A stretch of 64,000 bases of DNA from Chromobacterium alkanivorans (GCF_016937655.1 NZ_JAFHKL010000003.1:248001-312000), one strand, 5' to 3'. Numbered from the stretch's first letter, positions 36,856 through 46,168 are shown. The notes: generated from the sequence alone by a model not told the origin. Translations and numbers: made by a program.

Positions 36856-38217
36856 ATGTCTAGCCAGCAAGCCGTCCCCATCAAAATCTATCCGCGCCTG
36901 ACCACCGGCCGCTTCAACAACGTTCGGGTGTTCATGGTTCTCGCTACCCAACTGGTGTTCTTCGGCCTGCCCTGGTTGCAGTGGAACGGCAGACAGGCTG
37001 TGCATCTGGACCTGGAACAGCACCGCTTCCTGATCTTCGGCCTCACTTTCTGGCCGCAGGACTTCATCTTTTTCGCCGCCTTGCTGGTGATCTGCGCGCT
37101 GGGCCTGTTCCTGTGGACCGCGCTGGCGGGCCGGCTGTGGTGCGGCTATAGCTGCCCGCAGACAGTCTACACCCAGATCATGTTGTGGATCGAACGGCTG
37201 ACCCTGGGCGACCACAACGCGCGCCGCAAACTGGACGCCGCGCCGATGAGCGTGAACAAGCTGACGCGCAAGACGCTGTCGCACGGACTGATGGGCCTGT
37301 TCTCGCTGTTCACCGGCTTCACCCTGGTCGGCTACTTCACCCCGGTGCGCGAACTGGCCGCCGCCGCGCCCAGCCTGGCCTACGGCCCGTGGGAAAGTTT
37401 CTGGATCCTGTTCTACGGCGGCTTCACCTGGCTGCTGGCCGGCGTGCTGCGCGAGAAGGTCTGCCTGCACATGTGCCCGTACGCGCGCTTCCAGGGCGCG
37501 ATGTTCGACAACGACACCCTGATCATCTCCTACGACAACCGCCGCGGCGAACCGCGCGGCAAGAGCAAGCAAGCCGCCGACAAAGCGCGCGGCAGCTGCA
37601 TCGATTGCGGCATCTGCGTGCAGGTCTGCCCCACCGGCATCGACATCCGCAACGGCCTGCAATACGAGTGCATAGGCTGCGCCGCCTGTATCGACGCCTG
37701 CGACCAGGTGATGGACAAGATCCATGCGCCGCGCGGGCTGATCCGCTACACCAGCGCCGCCGCGCTGGAAGCCGCCGGCAAGCCGGAACGCCCCAGCGGC
37801 AGCCATCGCCCGCGGGTCATCGTCTACTCCAGCCTGCTGGCCGGCATCATCGCCCTGTCCACCACCGCGCTGATCCTGAAAAAACCGTTCAAGGTGGACG
37901 TGCTGCGCGACCGCGCGGTCCTGGTGCGCGCCACCGACGACGGCCTGCTGGAAAACAGCTACAACCTGAAGCTGATCAACACCAGTGAACAGGCGCAGCG
38001 CTTCAAGATCCAGGTGGAAGGCCTGCCCAGCCTGAAGCTGGACAAGCCCGGACAGATTGTCGAAGTCGCGCCCACCCGGACCGAAACCGTCACCGTGCGG
38101 GTGCAGGCCGAACCCGAGCACGCCACCCGCGGCGCGCACGACATCTACTTCGTGGTCAGCTCGCTGAGCCATGACGGTAGTATGATCAGGGAAAAATCCA
38201 GCTTCATCGGCGAATGA
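36856..38217 (+). CDS. ccoG: Cytochrome c oxidase accessory protein CcoG (FixG/RdxA)
   Basis: The 453-residue membrane iron-sulfur protein has CGYSCPQTVYTQ in the N-terminal membrane part and two 4Fe-4S clusters in CIDCGICVQVCPTGIDI and CIGCAACIDACDQVMD. A periplasmic Ig-like C-terminus (from about 330) follows. CcoG is a copper-related maturation factor for cbb3 oxidase. It is not next to ccoNOP here, so it stands as an orphan. ATG 36856 gives the family start, but no strong ribosome binding site is visible. Confidence 0.92.
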   Translation: MSSQQAVPIKIYPRLTTGRFNNVRVFMVLATQLVFFGLPWLQWNGRQAVHLDLEQHRFLIFGLTFWPQDFIFFAALLVICALGLFLWTALAGRLWCGYSCPQTVYTQIMLWIERLTLGDHNARRKLDAAPMSVNKLTRKTLSHGLMGLFSLFTGFTLVGYFTPVRELAAAAPSLAYGPWESFWILFYGGFTWLLAGVLREKVCLHMCPYARFQGAMFDNDTLIISYDNRRGEPRGKSKQAADKARGSCIDCGICVQVCPTGIDIRNGLQYECIGCAACIDACDQVMDKIHAPRGLIRYTSAAALEAAGKPERPSGSHRPRVIVYSSLLAGIIALSTTALILKKPFKVDVLRDRAVLVRATDDGLLENSYNLKLINTSEQAQRFKIQVEGLPSLKLDKPGQIVEVAPTRTETVTVRVQAEPEHATRGAHDIYFVVSSLSHDGSMIREKSSFIGE

Positions 38218-38230
38218 AGCCGGGACCCGC

Positions 38231-38259
38231 CGACGTTTTTCGGAAGCAAGCAAACGTCG
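38231..38259. other. Inverted repeat between ccoG and the MocR gene
   Basis: CGACGTTT (38231-38238) pairs with AAACGTCG (38252-38259). It lacks a T run and may be a terminator remnant or an operator of the following regulator. Confidence 0.35.
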
Positions 38260-38330
38260 ACGGGCCCAGGCAGTCCATCAGGAGTCATGCCGCGGCGCGA
38301 CGCCGCCGCGGCCCAACCGCCAGGAATACA

Positions 38331-39725
38331 ATGAGCAAGACCAGTCAACTGAGCCAGCGCTTTCGCCATGCCATCGAGCAAGGCCATCTGCGCCCCGGCG
38401 ACCGCATGCCCTCGCTGCGCAAACTGTGCCTGGACCACAAGGTCAGCATCACCACCGCCCAACGCGCTTACGCCGAATTGGAAAAGCAGGGCCTGATCGA
38501 ATCGCTGCCCCGCTCCGGCTTCCGGGTGCTGGGCCTGTCCTCGCTGTCGCTGCGCCAGGCGCCGCCGCTGCCGGACCATCCCGGCGAGTTCCGCGCCGAG
38601 CACCTGACCATGGCGCTGCCCATGCCTTGGGGCTGCCCGTTCATGAACCCGGTGCTGATCAACACCACGCCGCTGACCCGCGCGCTGACCCGCGCGCTCA
38701 GCGATTACCGCTACGCGCTGTCCAGCACCGACAGCGAAGGCTACGAGGGCTTGCGCCGAGAACTGGCGCTGCGCTACCTGGCCCAGGGCGTGGAGCTGGA
38801 CGGCGAGGAAATGCTGATCACCTGCGGCGGCATGGAGGCGCTGAACCTGGCGATCCGCTCGGTGGCCCGCCTCAGCGGCAGCGATTGCATGCTGGTGATC
38901 ACCCCGGCCTTCCCGCCCATCTTCGAACAGCTTGAGCACCTGGAGCTGCGCGCCGTCGGCTTCAACTGTCCGCCGGGGCAGCCGCTGGACCTGGAACGGC
39001 TGGAGGCGCTGCTGATCCAGCACCAGCCGGCCGGCATCATCGCCATGCCCAATTTCCAGCACCCCACCGGCCAGGTGATGAGCGATTCGCAAAAAGCCGC
39101 GCTGCTGGCGCTGGCGGAACGCCACCGCGTGCCCATCATCGAGGACGACACCTATCGCGAGCTGTACTTCGGCGAAGGCGCGCCGCTGCCGCTCAAGGCT
39201 TTCGATCAGCGCGGCAGCGTGCTGCACTGTTCCTCGTTCAGCAAATCGCTGGCCCCCGGCTATCGCGTCGGCTGGATCGCCGCCGGTCGCTTCCGCGACA
39301 GCATCCTGGGCCTGAAGCTGTGCAGTTCGCTGGCCACGCCGCTGCCCAGCCAGATGGCGCTGGCGCGGCTGCTGGCCGGCGGCCATCACGAGGACATGCT
39401 CAGTCTGCTGCGCCAGCGGCTGCAAAACAATCTGGCCGCGCTGCAACAACAGATCGCCGTCCACTTCCCCGCCGATTGCAGGATGGCGCGGCCGCAAGGC
39501 GGCTACTTCCTGTGGGTGGAGCTGCCGCCCGGCGTCGATTGCCGCCGCCTGCTGCCGATGGCGATGCAGCAAGGACTGCACTTCGCGCCGTCACAGATGT
39601 TCCACACCCCGGGACAGGACACCGGCAACGCGATGCGTCTGAACTTCAGTTTCTTCGATCCTCTGCAACACCGCACCGGCGTGCCGCTGCTGGCCGAGCT
39701 GCTCAGCCCGGCCAACGTCCGCTGA
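38331..39725 (+). CDS. MocR-type transcriptional regulator (GntR HTH plus aminotransferase domain)
   Basis: The 464-residue protein has an N-terminal GntR winged helix (LRPGDRMPSLRKLCLDHKVS; TAQRAYAELEKQGLIES). A fold-type I PLP domain follows, with LITCGGMEALNLAIRSV, MPNFQHPTGQ, the aspartate in IIEDDTYRELYFG and the PLP lysine in SSFSKSLAPGYRVGW. MocR proteins sense amino-containing ligands through PLP. CAGGA lies 6 bases before ATG 38331. It is convergent with the hydroxyproline locus and is not obviously its regulator. No target gene can be named. Confidence 0.88.
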   Translation: MSKTSQLSQRFRHAIEQGHLRPGDRMPSLRKLCLDHKVSITTAQRAYAELEKQGLIESLPRSGFRVLGLSSLSLRQAPPLPDHPGEFRAEHLTMALPMPWGCPFMNPVLINTTPLTRALTRALSDYRYALSSTDSEGYEGLRRELALRYLAQGVELDGEEMLITCGGMEALNLAIRSVARLSGSDCMLVITPAFPPIFEQLEHLELRAVGFNCPPGQPLDLERLEALLIQHQPAGIIAMPNFQHPTGQVMSDSQKAALLALAERHRVPIIEDDTYRELYFGEGAPLPLKAFDQRGSVLHCSSFSKSLAPGYRVGWIAAGRFRDSILGLKLCSSLATPLPSQMALARLLAGGHHEDMLSLLRQRLQNNLAALQQQIAVHFPADCRMARPQGGYFLWVELPPGVDCRRLLPMAMQQGLHFAPSQMFHTPGQDTGNAMRLNFSFFDPLQHRTGVPLLAELLSPANVR

Positions 39726-39738
39726 AGCCGGCCCCTTG

Positions 39739-39760
39739 CCGCCGCCCGGACGGGCGGCGG
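39739..39760. terminator. Strong GC hairpin between convergent genes
   Basis: CCGCCGCCCG pairs with CGGGCGGCGG around GA, between the MocR stop (39725) and the binding-protein stop (39772). There is no T run, so any termination would be weak or factor-assisted. Confidence 0.55.
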
Positions 39761-39771
39761 CCGGCCTCCTG

Positions 39772-40905
39772 TCACTGCATCACCGCCCGCGTCGTCCACT
39801 GGCCGTTTTTGACCTCGGAAATCGTCACCGCCGCCTTATTGAGATCGCCCTTGGCGTTAAAGGAAAAATTGGTGCTGACCCCGGTGTAGCTGAGCTTGGC
39901 CAGGACCGGCATGAAACGCGCCGGCTCCACTGATCCCGCCTGCTGCATCGCGGCGGCCACCAGCATCATGCCGTCGTAGAACTGCGGCCCCAGCAGCACC
40001 ACGTCCTGCTTGAAACGCGCCTGATAGCGCTGGCGGAAAGCCTTGCCCGCCGGCCGATCGTTCAACTGGCCGCCGGGAATGCCGGCGAAGTGGCCGTTGG
40101 CGCTGTCGCCGGCCAGGCTGAGAAAGGTCGGCGTCTGCAGCATGTCGCCGCCCAACAGCTTGGCGTCCAGGCCCAGCCGCTTCATCTGCTTGGCCATCGG
40201 CGCGGCCTGGGCGTCGGCGCCGCCATAGAACACCACTTGCGGCCGCAAGGGCTTGACCGCGGTCAGGATGGCGGAAAAATCGCTGGCCTTGTCGTTGGTG
40301 TACTCGCGGCGGGCGATCTTGCCGCCGCTGGCCTGCACCGCCTTGGCGAATTCGTCGGCGATGCCCTGGCCGTAGGCGGTGCGGTCGTCTATCACCACGA
40401 TGCTGCTCGCCTTCAAAGTTTGCACCGCGAAGCGGCCCAGCGCCGCGCCCACCTGGCTGTCGCTGCCCACCAGCCGGAAAGTGGTGCGATAGCCCTGCTG
40501 GGTGTAAGCCGGGTTGGTGGACACCGACAGCTGCGGAATGCCGGCGGCGGCGTAGATGCGCGCCGCTGGAATCGACACCCCGGAATTGAAATGACCGAGC
40601 ACCGCCTTGACGCCGGAGTCGACGAAGCGCTGCGCCACCTGGGTGCCGATGCGCGGATCGGCCTGGTCGTCTTCCGCCAACAGCTGGAAGCGCACCGGCT
40701 GGCCGCCAACCTGTACCTTGCGCGCGTTCAGGTCGTCCACCGCCAGCCGCGCGGCGTTTTCATTGTCCTTGCCGTAATGGGCCTGCGGGCCGGACAAGGG
40801 CGAGGCGAAGCCGATCTTGACCACGGTTTCAGCGGCGGCCGGCCAGGCGCCTATCATCAAGGCGGCGCCGGCAAGCGCCGCCCGCAAGGGGATAATGGGT
40901 TTCAT
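39772..40905 (-). CDS. LivK-like ABC transporter substrate-binding protein
   Basis: The 377-residue periplasmic binding protein has a signal peptide (MKPIIPLRAALAGAALMIGAWPAAA). The branched-chain amino acid binding fold is clear from VKIGFASPLSGPQAHYGKDNENAARLAVDDLN, VLGHFNSGVSIPAARIY and VVIDDRTAYGQGIADEF. AAAGGAGAG precedes ATG 40905. It is the last gene of the leftward hydroxyproline operon, 102 bp after the aldehyde dehydrogenase. No permease or ATPase gene is in the window. It may bind hydroxyproline or another amino acid and pair with a transporter elsewhere. Confidence 0.88.
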   Translation of the reverse strand: MKPIIPLRAALAGAALMIGAWPAAAETVVKIGFASPLSGPQAHYGKDNENAARLAVDDLNARKVQVGGQPVRFQLLAEDDQADPRIGTQVAQRFVDSGVKAVLGHFNSGVSIPAARIYAAAGIPQLSVSTNPAYTQQGYRTTFRLVGSDSQVGAALGRFAVQTLKASSIVVIDDRTAYGQGIADEFAKAVQASGGKIARREYTNDKASDFSAILTAVKPLRPQVVFYGGADAQAAPMAKQMKRLGLDAKLLGGDMLQTPTFLSLAGDSANGHFAGIPGGQLNDRPAGKAFRQRYQARFKQDVVLLGPQFYDGMMLVAAAMQQAGSVEPARFMPVLAKLSYTGVSTNFSFNAKGDLNKAAVTISEVKNGQWTTRAVMQ

Positions 40906-41007
40906 CTCGTCTCTCCTTTGTTTTGACATGGTGCTGCGGGAACAGGCCGGCGCCGCGCCTGCGGAGCCGGCCGGGCGCGTCGGCGGCGGATCAGACCGCG
41001 CCGGACG

Positions 41008-42489
41008 CTAGTTCACGTACCAGATGGTCTTGGTCTGCTGGTATTGCTCCAGCGCTTCCAGGCCCTTGTCGCGGCCGCCGAAGCCGGACTGCTTGAAGCC
41101 TCCGAAGGGGGTGCTGATGTCGCCTTCGGAAAAGCCGTTGACCGACACCGTGCCGGCGCGCAAGGCGGCGGCGACGCGCTGCGCGCGCTTGACATCGCGG
41201 GTGTACAGCGAGGCGGCCAGGCCGTAGACACTGTCGTTGGCCAAGCGCACCGCTTCTTCCTCGCTGTCGAAGGTGCTTACCGCCAGGATCGGCCCGAAGA
41301 TTTCCTCCTGGAAAATGCGCATATTGGCGCTGACCTGGTCGAAGATGGTGGGCTCGATATACCAGCCGCTGCCCAGCTCGACGTGGATGCGGCCGCCGTG
41401 AACCAGCCGCGCGCCCTCGGCCTTGGCCACCTCCAGATAGGCCTTCACCCGCTCGAAATGGGCTTGTTCCACCAGCGGACCCACCTGCACCGTCGGGTCG
41501 GTGGGCAGGCCCAGCTTCCAGCCGACCAGCCGCTGCTTGAGCTTCTCCAGCAGCGCGTCCTTGACGCCGGCGGCGACGATCAAGCGCGAGCCGCAGCTGC
41601 AGTTCTCGCTCATATTCCAGAACGCGGCGGCCAGCACGTCGTCGACGATGTCTTCCAGCGCCGCGTCCTCGAACACCAGCTGCGGACTCTTGCCGCCCAG
41701 CTCCAGCACCACTTCCTTCAAATTGCTGTCGGCGGCGTATCGCAGGAACAAGCGCCCCACCTCGGTGGAGCCGGTGAAGGACACCATGTCCACGTCCGAA
41801 TGCCGGCCCAGCGCCTCGCCCACCGCCAGCCCGGAGCCGGTGACCAGAGTCAGCGCGGCAGCGGGAATGCCGGCCTGGTGCGCCAGCTGGGTGATGCGGT
41901 AGGCGCTGAGCGAGGTCTGCTTGGCCGGCTTCACCACCACCGAATTGCCGGCGGCCAGCGCCGGCGCCACTTTCCACGCGTACATCTGCGCCGGGAAATT
42001 CCACGGCAGCACCGCGCCCACCACCCCTATTGGCTCCTTGACGATGAAGCCCAGCGCCTCCGGCCCGGTGGGCGCCACCTTGCCGTAACACTTGTCTATC
42101 GCCTCCGCGTACCAGGCGAAGGTGTCCAGCGTGGCCGGCAGATCGGTGTTCAGGCATTCGGTGATCGGCTTGCCGGCGTCGATGCAGTCCAGCGCCGCCA
42201 GCTCCTCGGCGTGCTCATGCAATAGCGCCACCCAGCGCTGCATCGTCTGCTTGCGCTCGGCCGGCGGCCGGCGCGACCATTCGCCGGACTCGAAGCAGGC
42301 GCGCGCCGCCGCCACCGCGGCGTCGACGTCGGCGGCGTCGCCGGCGGCGACATGGCCGATCAGGCTGTTGTCCATCGGCGTCCGGTTCTCCAGCCGCTCC
42401 CCACTGCCCTCATGGCCGGGAATCAGCAGGCCGGCCCACAAGCTCCCGGCGCGGGCGCTGTCGAATACCACTTCCTTGTTCAATGCCAT
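41008..42489 (-). CDS. Aldehyde dehydrogenase, probable 2-oxoglutarate semialdehyde dehydrogenase
   Basis: The 493-residue ALDH has the NAD-binding region VLPWNFPAQMYAWKVAPALAAGN, the base Glu263 in VLELGGKSPQ and the nucleophile Cys297 in NMSENCSCGSRL. By sequence alone it falls near PuuC/KauB-like amino-aldehyde dehydrogenases. Context decides. It is 12 bp after a DapA-like deaminase in an operon with a 4-hydroxyproline epimerase and a DAO-type dehydrogenase, where the expected last step is oxidation of 2-oxoglutarate semialdehyde to 2-oxoglutarate. A broader aldehyde range is possible. Confidence 0.8.
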   Translation of the reverse strand: MALNKEVVFDSARAGSLWAGLLIPGHEGSGERLENRTPMDNSLIGHVAAGDAADVDAAVAAARACFESGEWSRRPPAERKQTMQRWVALLHEHAEELAALDCIDAGKPITECLNTDLPATLDTFAWYAEAIDKCYGKVAPTGPEALGFIVKEPIGVVGAVLPWNFPAQMYAWKVAPALAAGNSVVVKPAKQTSLSAYRITQLAHQAGIPAAALTLVTGSGLAVGEALGRHSDVDMVSFTGSTEVGRLFLRYAADSNLKEVVLELGGKSPQLVFEDAALEDIVDDVLAAAFWNMSENCSCGSRLIVAAGVKDALLEKLKQRLVGWKLGLPTDPTVQVGPLVEQAHFERVKAYLEVAKAEGARLVHGGRIHVELGSGWYIEPTIFDQVSANMRIFQEEIFGPILAVSTFDSEEEAVRLANDSVYGLAASLYTRDVKRAQRVAAALRAGTVSVNGFSEGDISTPFGGFKQSGFGGRDKGLEALEQYQQTKTIWYVN

Positions 42490-42501
42490 CTCCGTCTCCT
42501 G

Positions 42502-43377
42502 TTAACGATCGAACGCGGCCAGCGCGTCGAGAAAAGCCTTGGCTTCCGCGTTCGGCAAGGGCAGCAGCGGCAGGCGCACATCGCCGGCGTCGACGCCGTG
42601 GCGGCGCACGCCCAGCTTGGCTTTCTGGTTGTAGCCGCCGGACTCCATCGCCTGGATCGCCGGATACATCGCCGCCATCAGCGTGCGCACTCGCGCCCAG
42701 TCCTCGGCCTTGGCCGCGTTCAGCATCGCCGCCTGCTCGCCGGGGAAGACATTGGCCGCGCCGCTGATCCAGCTGCGCACGCCCCAGAACAGGAAGTCCG
42801 CCGCCTGGTCGTCGCAGCCGCAGATCACTTCGAAATCCGGCAGCCGCGCCTGGATCAGCGCCAGCGCGCGGCTGAAGTCGCCGCTGCTTTCCTTGATGCC
42901 GACGATATTGGACTCGCGGCTCAGCTCGATCACGCTGGCGATGTCTATCGACACGCCGGCGCGCGCCGGGAAGTTGTAGAGAATGATGGGCAACGCGCTG
43001 GCGGCGGCCACCGCCTTGAAGTGGGCGACGATGCCGGCCTGGTCCGGCAGGCTGTAGGCCGGCGGCGCCAGCATCAGCGCCTCGTAGCCCAGCTCCGCCG
43101 CCTGGCGCGCGCGCGCTATCGCGCCGCGGGTGGACAGATCGTTGGCGCCGGCGATCAGCCGCAGCCGGCCCTTGCCCGCCTTGGCCACGCACTCCAGCAC
43201 TTGGCGGCGCTCGTCTTCGTCCAACGCGTAGTACTCGCCGGTGGTGCCGCAGGCGACGATGCCGGCGACGCCCTGTTCGATGAAGCGCTCGACCAGCTGC
43301 CGCAGCGCCGCCAGGTCCAGGCGACCGTCGCGGTCGAAAGGCGTGACGATGGGAACCAGAATGCCTTGTTGTTGCAT
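42502..43377 (-). CDS. DapA-family lyase, probable pyrroline-4-hydroxy-2-carboxylate deaminase
   Basis: The 291-residue DapA-superfamily barrel has the Schiff-base lysine Lys162 in IVGIKESSGD, Tyr134 in IILYNFPARAG and the GTTGEYYALDEDER loop. Real DapA makes dihydrodipicolinate, but this gene sits with hydroxyproline genes. The homologue in that pathway (LhpC/HypD) deaminates 1-pyrroline-4-hydroxy-2-carboxylate to 2-oxoglutarate semialdehyde. It lies 43 bp after the transporter gene and 12 bp before the dehydrogenase that would use its product. Confidence 0.85.
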   Translation of the reverse strand: MQQQGILVPIVTPFDRDGRLDLAALRQLVERFIEQGVAGIVACGTTGEYYALDEDERRQVLECVAKAGKGRLRLIAGANDLSTRGAIARARQAAELGYEALMLAPPAYSLPDQAGIVAHFKAVAAASALPIILYNFPARAGVSIDIASVIELSRESNIVGIKESSGDFSRALALIQARLPDFEVICGCDDQAADFLFWGVRSWISGAANVFPGEQAAMLNAAKAEDWARVRTLMAAMYPAIQAMESGGYNQKAKLGVRRHGVDAGDVRLPLLPLPNAEAKAFLDALAAFDR

Positions 43378-43420
43378 GGGGTGTTTCCTTTGTGCTTGGG
43401 GTGGAGGGAAGCCGCGCGGC

Positions 43421-44833
43421 TCAGGCCGGCGCCGCGGCCGCGGCGCCGGCGGGCCGGACGCGCCAGATGGCGATGTCGGCGTAGCCGTAGAACACGCTGA
43501 TGGCGATCACCAGCAGGTGGTACCAAAGAAAGGGCAGGTATTGCAGCGTGGACACGCCCAGCGTCGCCGCCATGAACACGCCGCCGTCGCTCCACGGCAC
43601 CATCGGCGCCGTCACCGTGCCGCCGGCCTCGACATTGCGCGACAACACCCGGCGCTCTATGCCCTGCAGGTCGTAATTGCGTTCGGTGATGGTGCTGGCG
43701 GTGATCAGCGACACATAGGCCGCGCCGCCAAAGAAGTTGCCGAAAAAGCCGCCCAGCAGCGTGGAGACGGTCAGCCGCCCCGGATTATTGGCCCAGCGCA
43801 GGAAGTTGGCGCTGATCACCTCCAGGATGCCGGCGCGCTCCATCAGGCCACCCAGGCCCAGCGCGAACAGGATCAGCGCGATCACGCTGAGCATGGATTC
43901 GATGCCGCCGCGGTTGAGCAAGGTGTTGAGAAACTCGATGTCGGACGCGGTGCGGTTGCCGAAGTACGCGGTGCGCACCGCGTCCAGCAAGGGCATGCCC
44001 TGCGCCCACCAGGCGCAGACCACGCCCATCACCGCGCCGGCGGTGATCACCGGAATCGACGGCAGCCGCATCGCCAGCATCGCGATCACCGCCGCCGCCG
44101 GCAGCAGCAGCCAGCCGTTGACGGTGAAATGCGAGCCCAAGGCCTGCATCGCCTGATCGGCGCGGCTGGTGTCCAGGCCGGCGTCGACATAAAAAAAGCC
44201 GACGCCGAGAAACAGCAAGGTGGTCAACAGCGTGGCCGGCACGCTGACCCACATCATCGAGCGGATGTGGTCGATCAAGTCCACCTTGCACAGCGAGGCG
44301 GTCATCACCGTGGTGTCCGACAACGGCGACATTTTGTCGCCGACGTAGGCGCCGGAAATCACCGCGCCGGCCACCAGCGGCAAGGGCATGCCGAAGCTGT
44401 AGCCTATGCCCATCATCGCGATGCCGGCGGTGCCGGCGGTGCCGAAAGAGGTGCCGGTGGCCAGCGAGGTCAGCATGCAGATGATGAAGGCCGCGGCCAG
44501 GAAAATCTGCGGGCTCATGATGGCCAGGCCGTAGTAGATGATGGCCGGCACCACGCCGCCGGCGATCCAGGTGCCGATCAAGGCGCCGACGGTGATCAGC
44601 ACCAGCACCGCCACCATGCCGTTGTAGATGCCCTGGATCAGGCCCTGCTGCATATCGTCGTAACTGCGGCCCAACCAGTTGCCCAGGCCTATCACCAGGA
44701 ACCAGCTGCTGAACAAGGCCAGCTGGATCGGCAGGTCCAGCACATTGAGGAACAGGAACATGATGGCGATGAAACCGGCCATCACCGCGACGACCTGGGT
44801 TGCGCTCGGCAACCGTGGCGATCTTGCTTGCAT
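43421..44833 (-). CDS. NhaC-family antiporter, probable uptake carrier of the hydroxyproline operon
   Basis: The 470-residue membrane protein has about eleven hydrophobic segments and NhaC landmarks: IAGGVVPAIIYYGL, LATGTSFGTAGTAGIAMMGIG, GAYVGDKMSPLSDTT and GGTVTAPMVPWSDGG. NhaC-type carriers exchange Na+/H+, and several relatives move amino or organic acids. GAGGAG precedes ATG 44833. The open frame extends far upstream (to 45904), but only as an antisense-like shadow of the next gene. Its place in the operon suggests it transports hydroxyproline or a pathway ion partner. Confidence 0.82.
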   Translation of the reverse strand: MQARSPRLPSATQVVAVMAGFIAIMFLFLNVLDLPIQLALFSSWFLVIGLGNWLGRSYDDMQQGLIQGIYNGMVAVLVLITVGALIGTWIAGGVVPAIIYYGLAIMSPQIFLAAAFIICMLTSLATGTSFGTAGTAGIAMMGIGYSFGMPLPLVAGAVISGAYVGDKMSPLSDTTVMTASLCKVDLIDHIRSMMWVSVPATLLTTLLFLGVGFFYVDAGLDTSRADQAMQALGSHFTVNGWLLLPAAAVIAMLAMRLPSIPVITAGAVMGVVCAWWAQGMPLLDAVRTAYFGNRTASDIEFLNTLLNRGGIESMLSVIALILFALGLGGLMERAGILEVISANFLRWANNPGRLTVSTLLGGFFGNFFGGAAYVSLITASTITERNYDLQGIERRVLSRNVEAGGTVTAPMVPWSDGGVFMAATLGVSTLQYLPFLWYHLLVIAISVFYGYADIAIWRVRPAGAAAAAPA

Positions 44834-44906
44834 GACGTTTCTCCTCTGCTTCGGGTGGGTGACCGGCGGCGTCGAGGCCGCAGGCGCGGAGAGGCCGCGG
44901 CGCGGC

Positions 44907-44925
44907 AGATCGTAAACACGTTCTA
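44907..44925. repeat. Solo end of the MITE-like family, copy D
   Basis: AGATCGTAAACACGTTC (44907-44923) equals the right end of copy B. No matching left end or interior is present. The TAG stop of the DAO gene uses the junction base, so the remnant fixes where that protein ends. Confidence 0.75.
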
Positions 44926-46167
44926 AAAACGCGCCAGTCGGTAAGGATGCACGTCCAGGCCGGACGGGCGCCGCAACACCATGTCGCGCAGCAGCGCGCC
45001 GGTGGTGGCGGCCAGCGTCAGGCCCAGATGGCCGTGGCCGAAGGCGAAATACAGGCCGGCGCGGTCCGGCGCCGGGCCTATCACCGGCACGGTGTCCGGC
45101 AGCGACGGCCGATTGCCCATCCACAGCGTCATGCCGTCGGTGGAAAAGTCGCCGACGATGCGCCGCGCCTTGTCCAGCAGGATTTCGGCGCGGCGCCAGT
45201 CCGGCGCCGCGTCGCGATGCGCCAGCTCCACGGTGCCGGCCAGCCGCAGGCCGCCGTCGGCCAGCGGCAGGATCACGAAGCTTTCGCTGGCGCACTGGAT
45301 GAAATGGCGCAAGGCCACGCCGGCCTTGGGCAGATTGACGTGATAGCCGCGCTCGCTTTCCAGCGGCACCCGGTAGCGGCACTGGCGGGTGAAGCGGTCG
45401 CTCCAGATGCCGGCGGCGACGATCACCTCCCCGGCCTCCAGCGTGCGGCCGTCTGCGCAGACCACGCCGTCCACCTTGCCGCCGCGCTCGCTCAGCGCCG
45501 TCGCCTCCGCTTGCTCGAAACCGCCGCCAGCGGCGACGAAGGCGTCGAATAGGCCGCGGCTGAACAGATAGGGATCGTCGACATGGGACCAGTCCGCCAC
45601 CTTGACCGCGCGCGCCCAGCCGTCCCGCAGCGCCGGCTCGCAGGCCTGGGCCGCCGCCTGGTCCAAGGCCTGCCAGGCCACGCCGTGCTCGGCCTTGCGC
45701 CGCCAGGCCGGCAAGGCCTGCTCGAGCTCGGCGGCGTCGCGGTACAAGGTCAGCGCGCCGTGGCGCCGCCACATGCCCTCCAGCCCGGCCTGCTCCACCA
45801 GCGGCGCGTAGTCGGCGGCGGCGCGGTTCAGCAAGGCCGCCAGCGCGCGGGTCAGCGCCGCCACCCTGGCCGGGCGGCTGGCCAGCGCGAAGCGCGTCAG
45901 CCACGGCGCCAGCGTCGGCAGATAGCGCCAGCGCACCGCCAGCGGCCCCAGCGGGTCCAGCAGCCAGCCGGGCAGCCGCCGCCAGACGCCGGGTTCGGCC
46001 AGCGGGATCACGTCGCTGACCGCCAGCGCGCCGGCGTTGCCGTAGCTGGTTTCCCGCGCCGGCTCGCCGCGGTCCAGCAACAGCACCTCGAGACCGGCCA
46101 GCCTCAATTGCAGCGCCGTGGCGATGCCCACCACGCCGGCGCCGACGACAATGACGCGAGCGCTCAT
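44923..46167 (-). CDS. D-amino acid dehydrogenase family, probable D-hydroxyproline dehydrogenase
   Basis: The 414-residue DadA/DAO-family flavoprotein has the FAD fold ARVIVVGAGVVGIATALQL, the FAD-contact GEPARETSYGNAGALAVSD and the C-terminal GLYFAFGHGHLGLTLAATTG. In the bacterial pathway, cis-4-hydroxy-D-proline is oxidised to 1-pyrroline-4-hydroxy-2-carboxylate by such an enzyme. ATG 46167 is one base after the stop of the epimerase gene, with GAGG upstream, so the two are coupled. Its stop codon lies on the repeat remnant at 44907-44925. Specificity is inferred from context. Confidence 0.83.
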   Translation of the reverse strand: MSARVIVVGAGVVGIATALQLRLAGLEVLLLDRGEPARETSYGNAGALAVSDVIPLAEPGVWRRLPGWLLDPLGPLAVRWRYLPTLAPWLTRFALASRPARVAALTRALAALLNRAAADYAPLVEQAGLEGMWRRHGALTLYRDAAELEQALPAWRRKAEHGVAWQALDQAAAQACEPALRDGWARAVKVADWSHVDDPYLFSRGLFDAFVAAGGGFEQAEATALSERGGKVDGVVCADGRTLEAGEVIVAAGIWSDRFTRQCRYRVPLESERGYHVNLPKAGVALRHFIQCASESFVILPLADGGLRLAGTVELAHRDAAPDWRRAEILLDKARRIVGDFSTDGMTLWMGNRPSLPDTVPVIGPAPDRAGLYFAFGHGHLGLTLAATTGALLRDMVLRRPSGLDVHPYRLARF

Positions 46168-46168
46168 C

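Noticed and set aside
42502-43377. dapA (dihydrodipicolinate synthase)
   Set aside because: The fold is right, but its operon neighbours are hydroxyproline genes. The lysine pathway gene dapE is in a different operon.
44834-45904. N-terminal extension of the NhaC-like frame
   Set aside because: This part overlaps the D-hydroxyproline dehydrogenase gene in another frame, lacks membrane helices and is Gly/Arg-rich. A proper start with GAGGAG exists at 44833.
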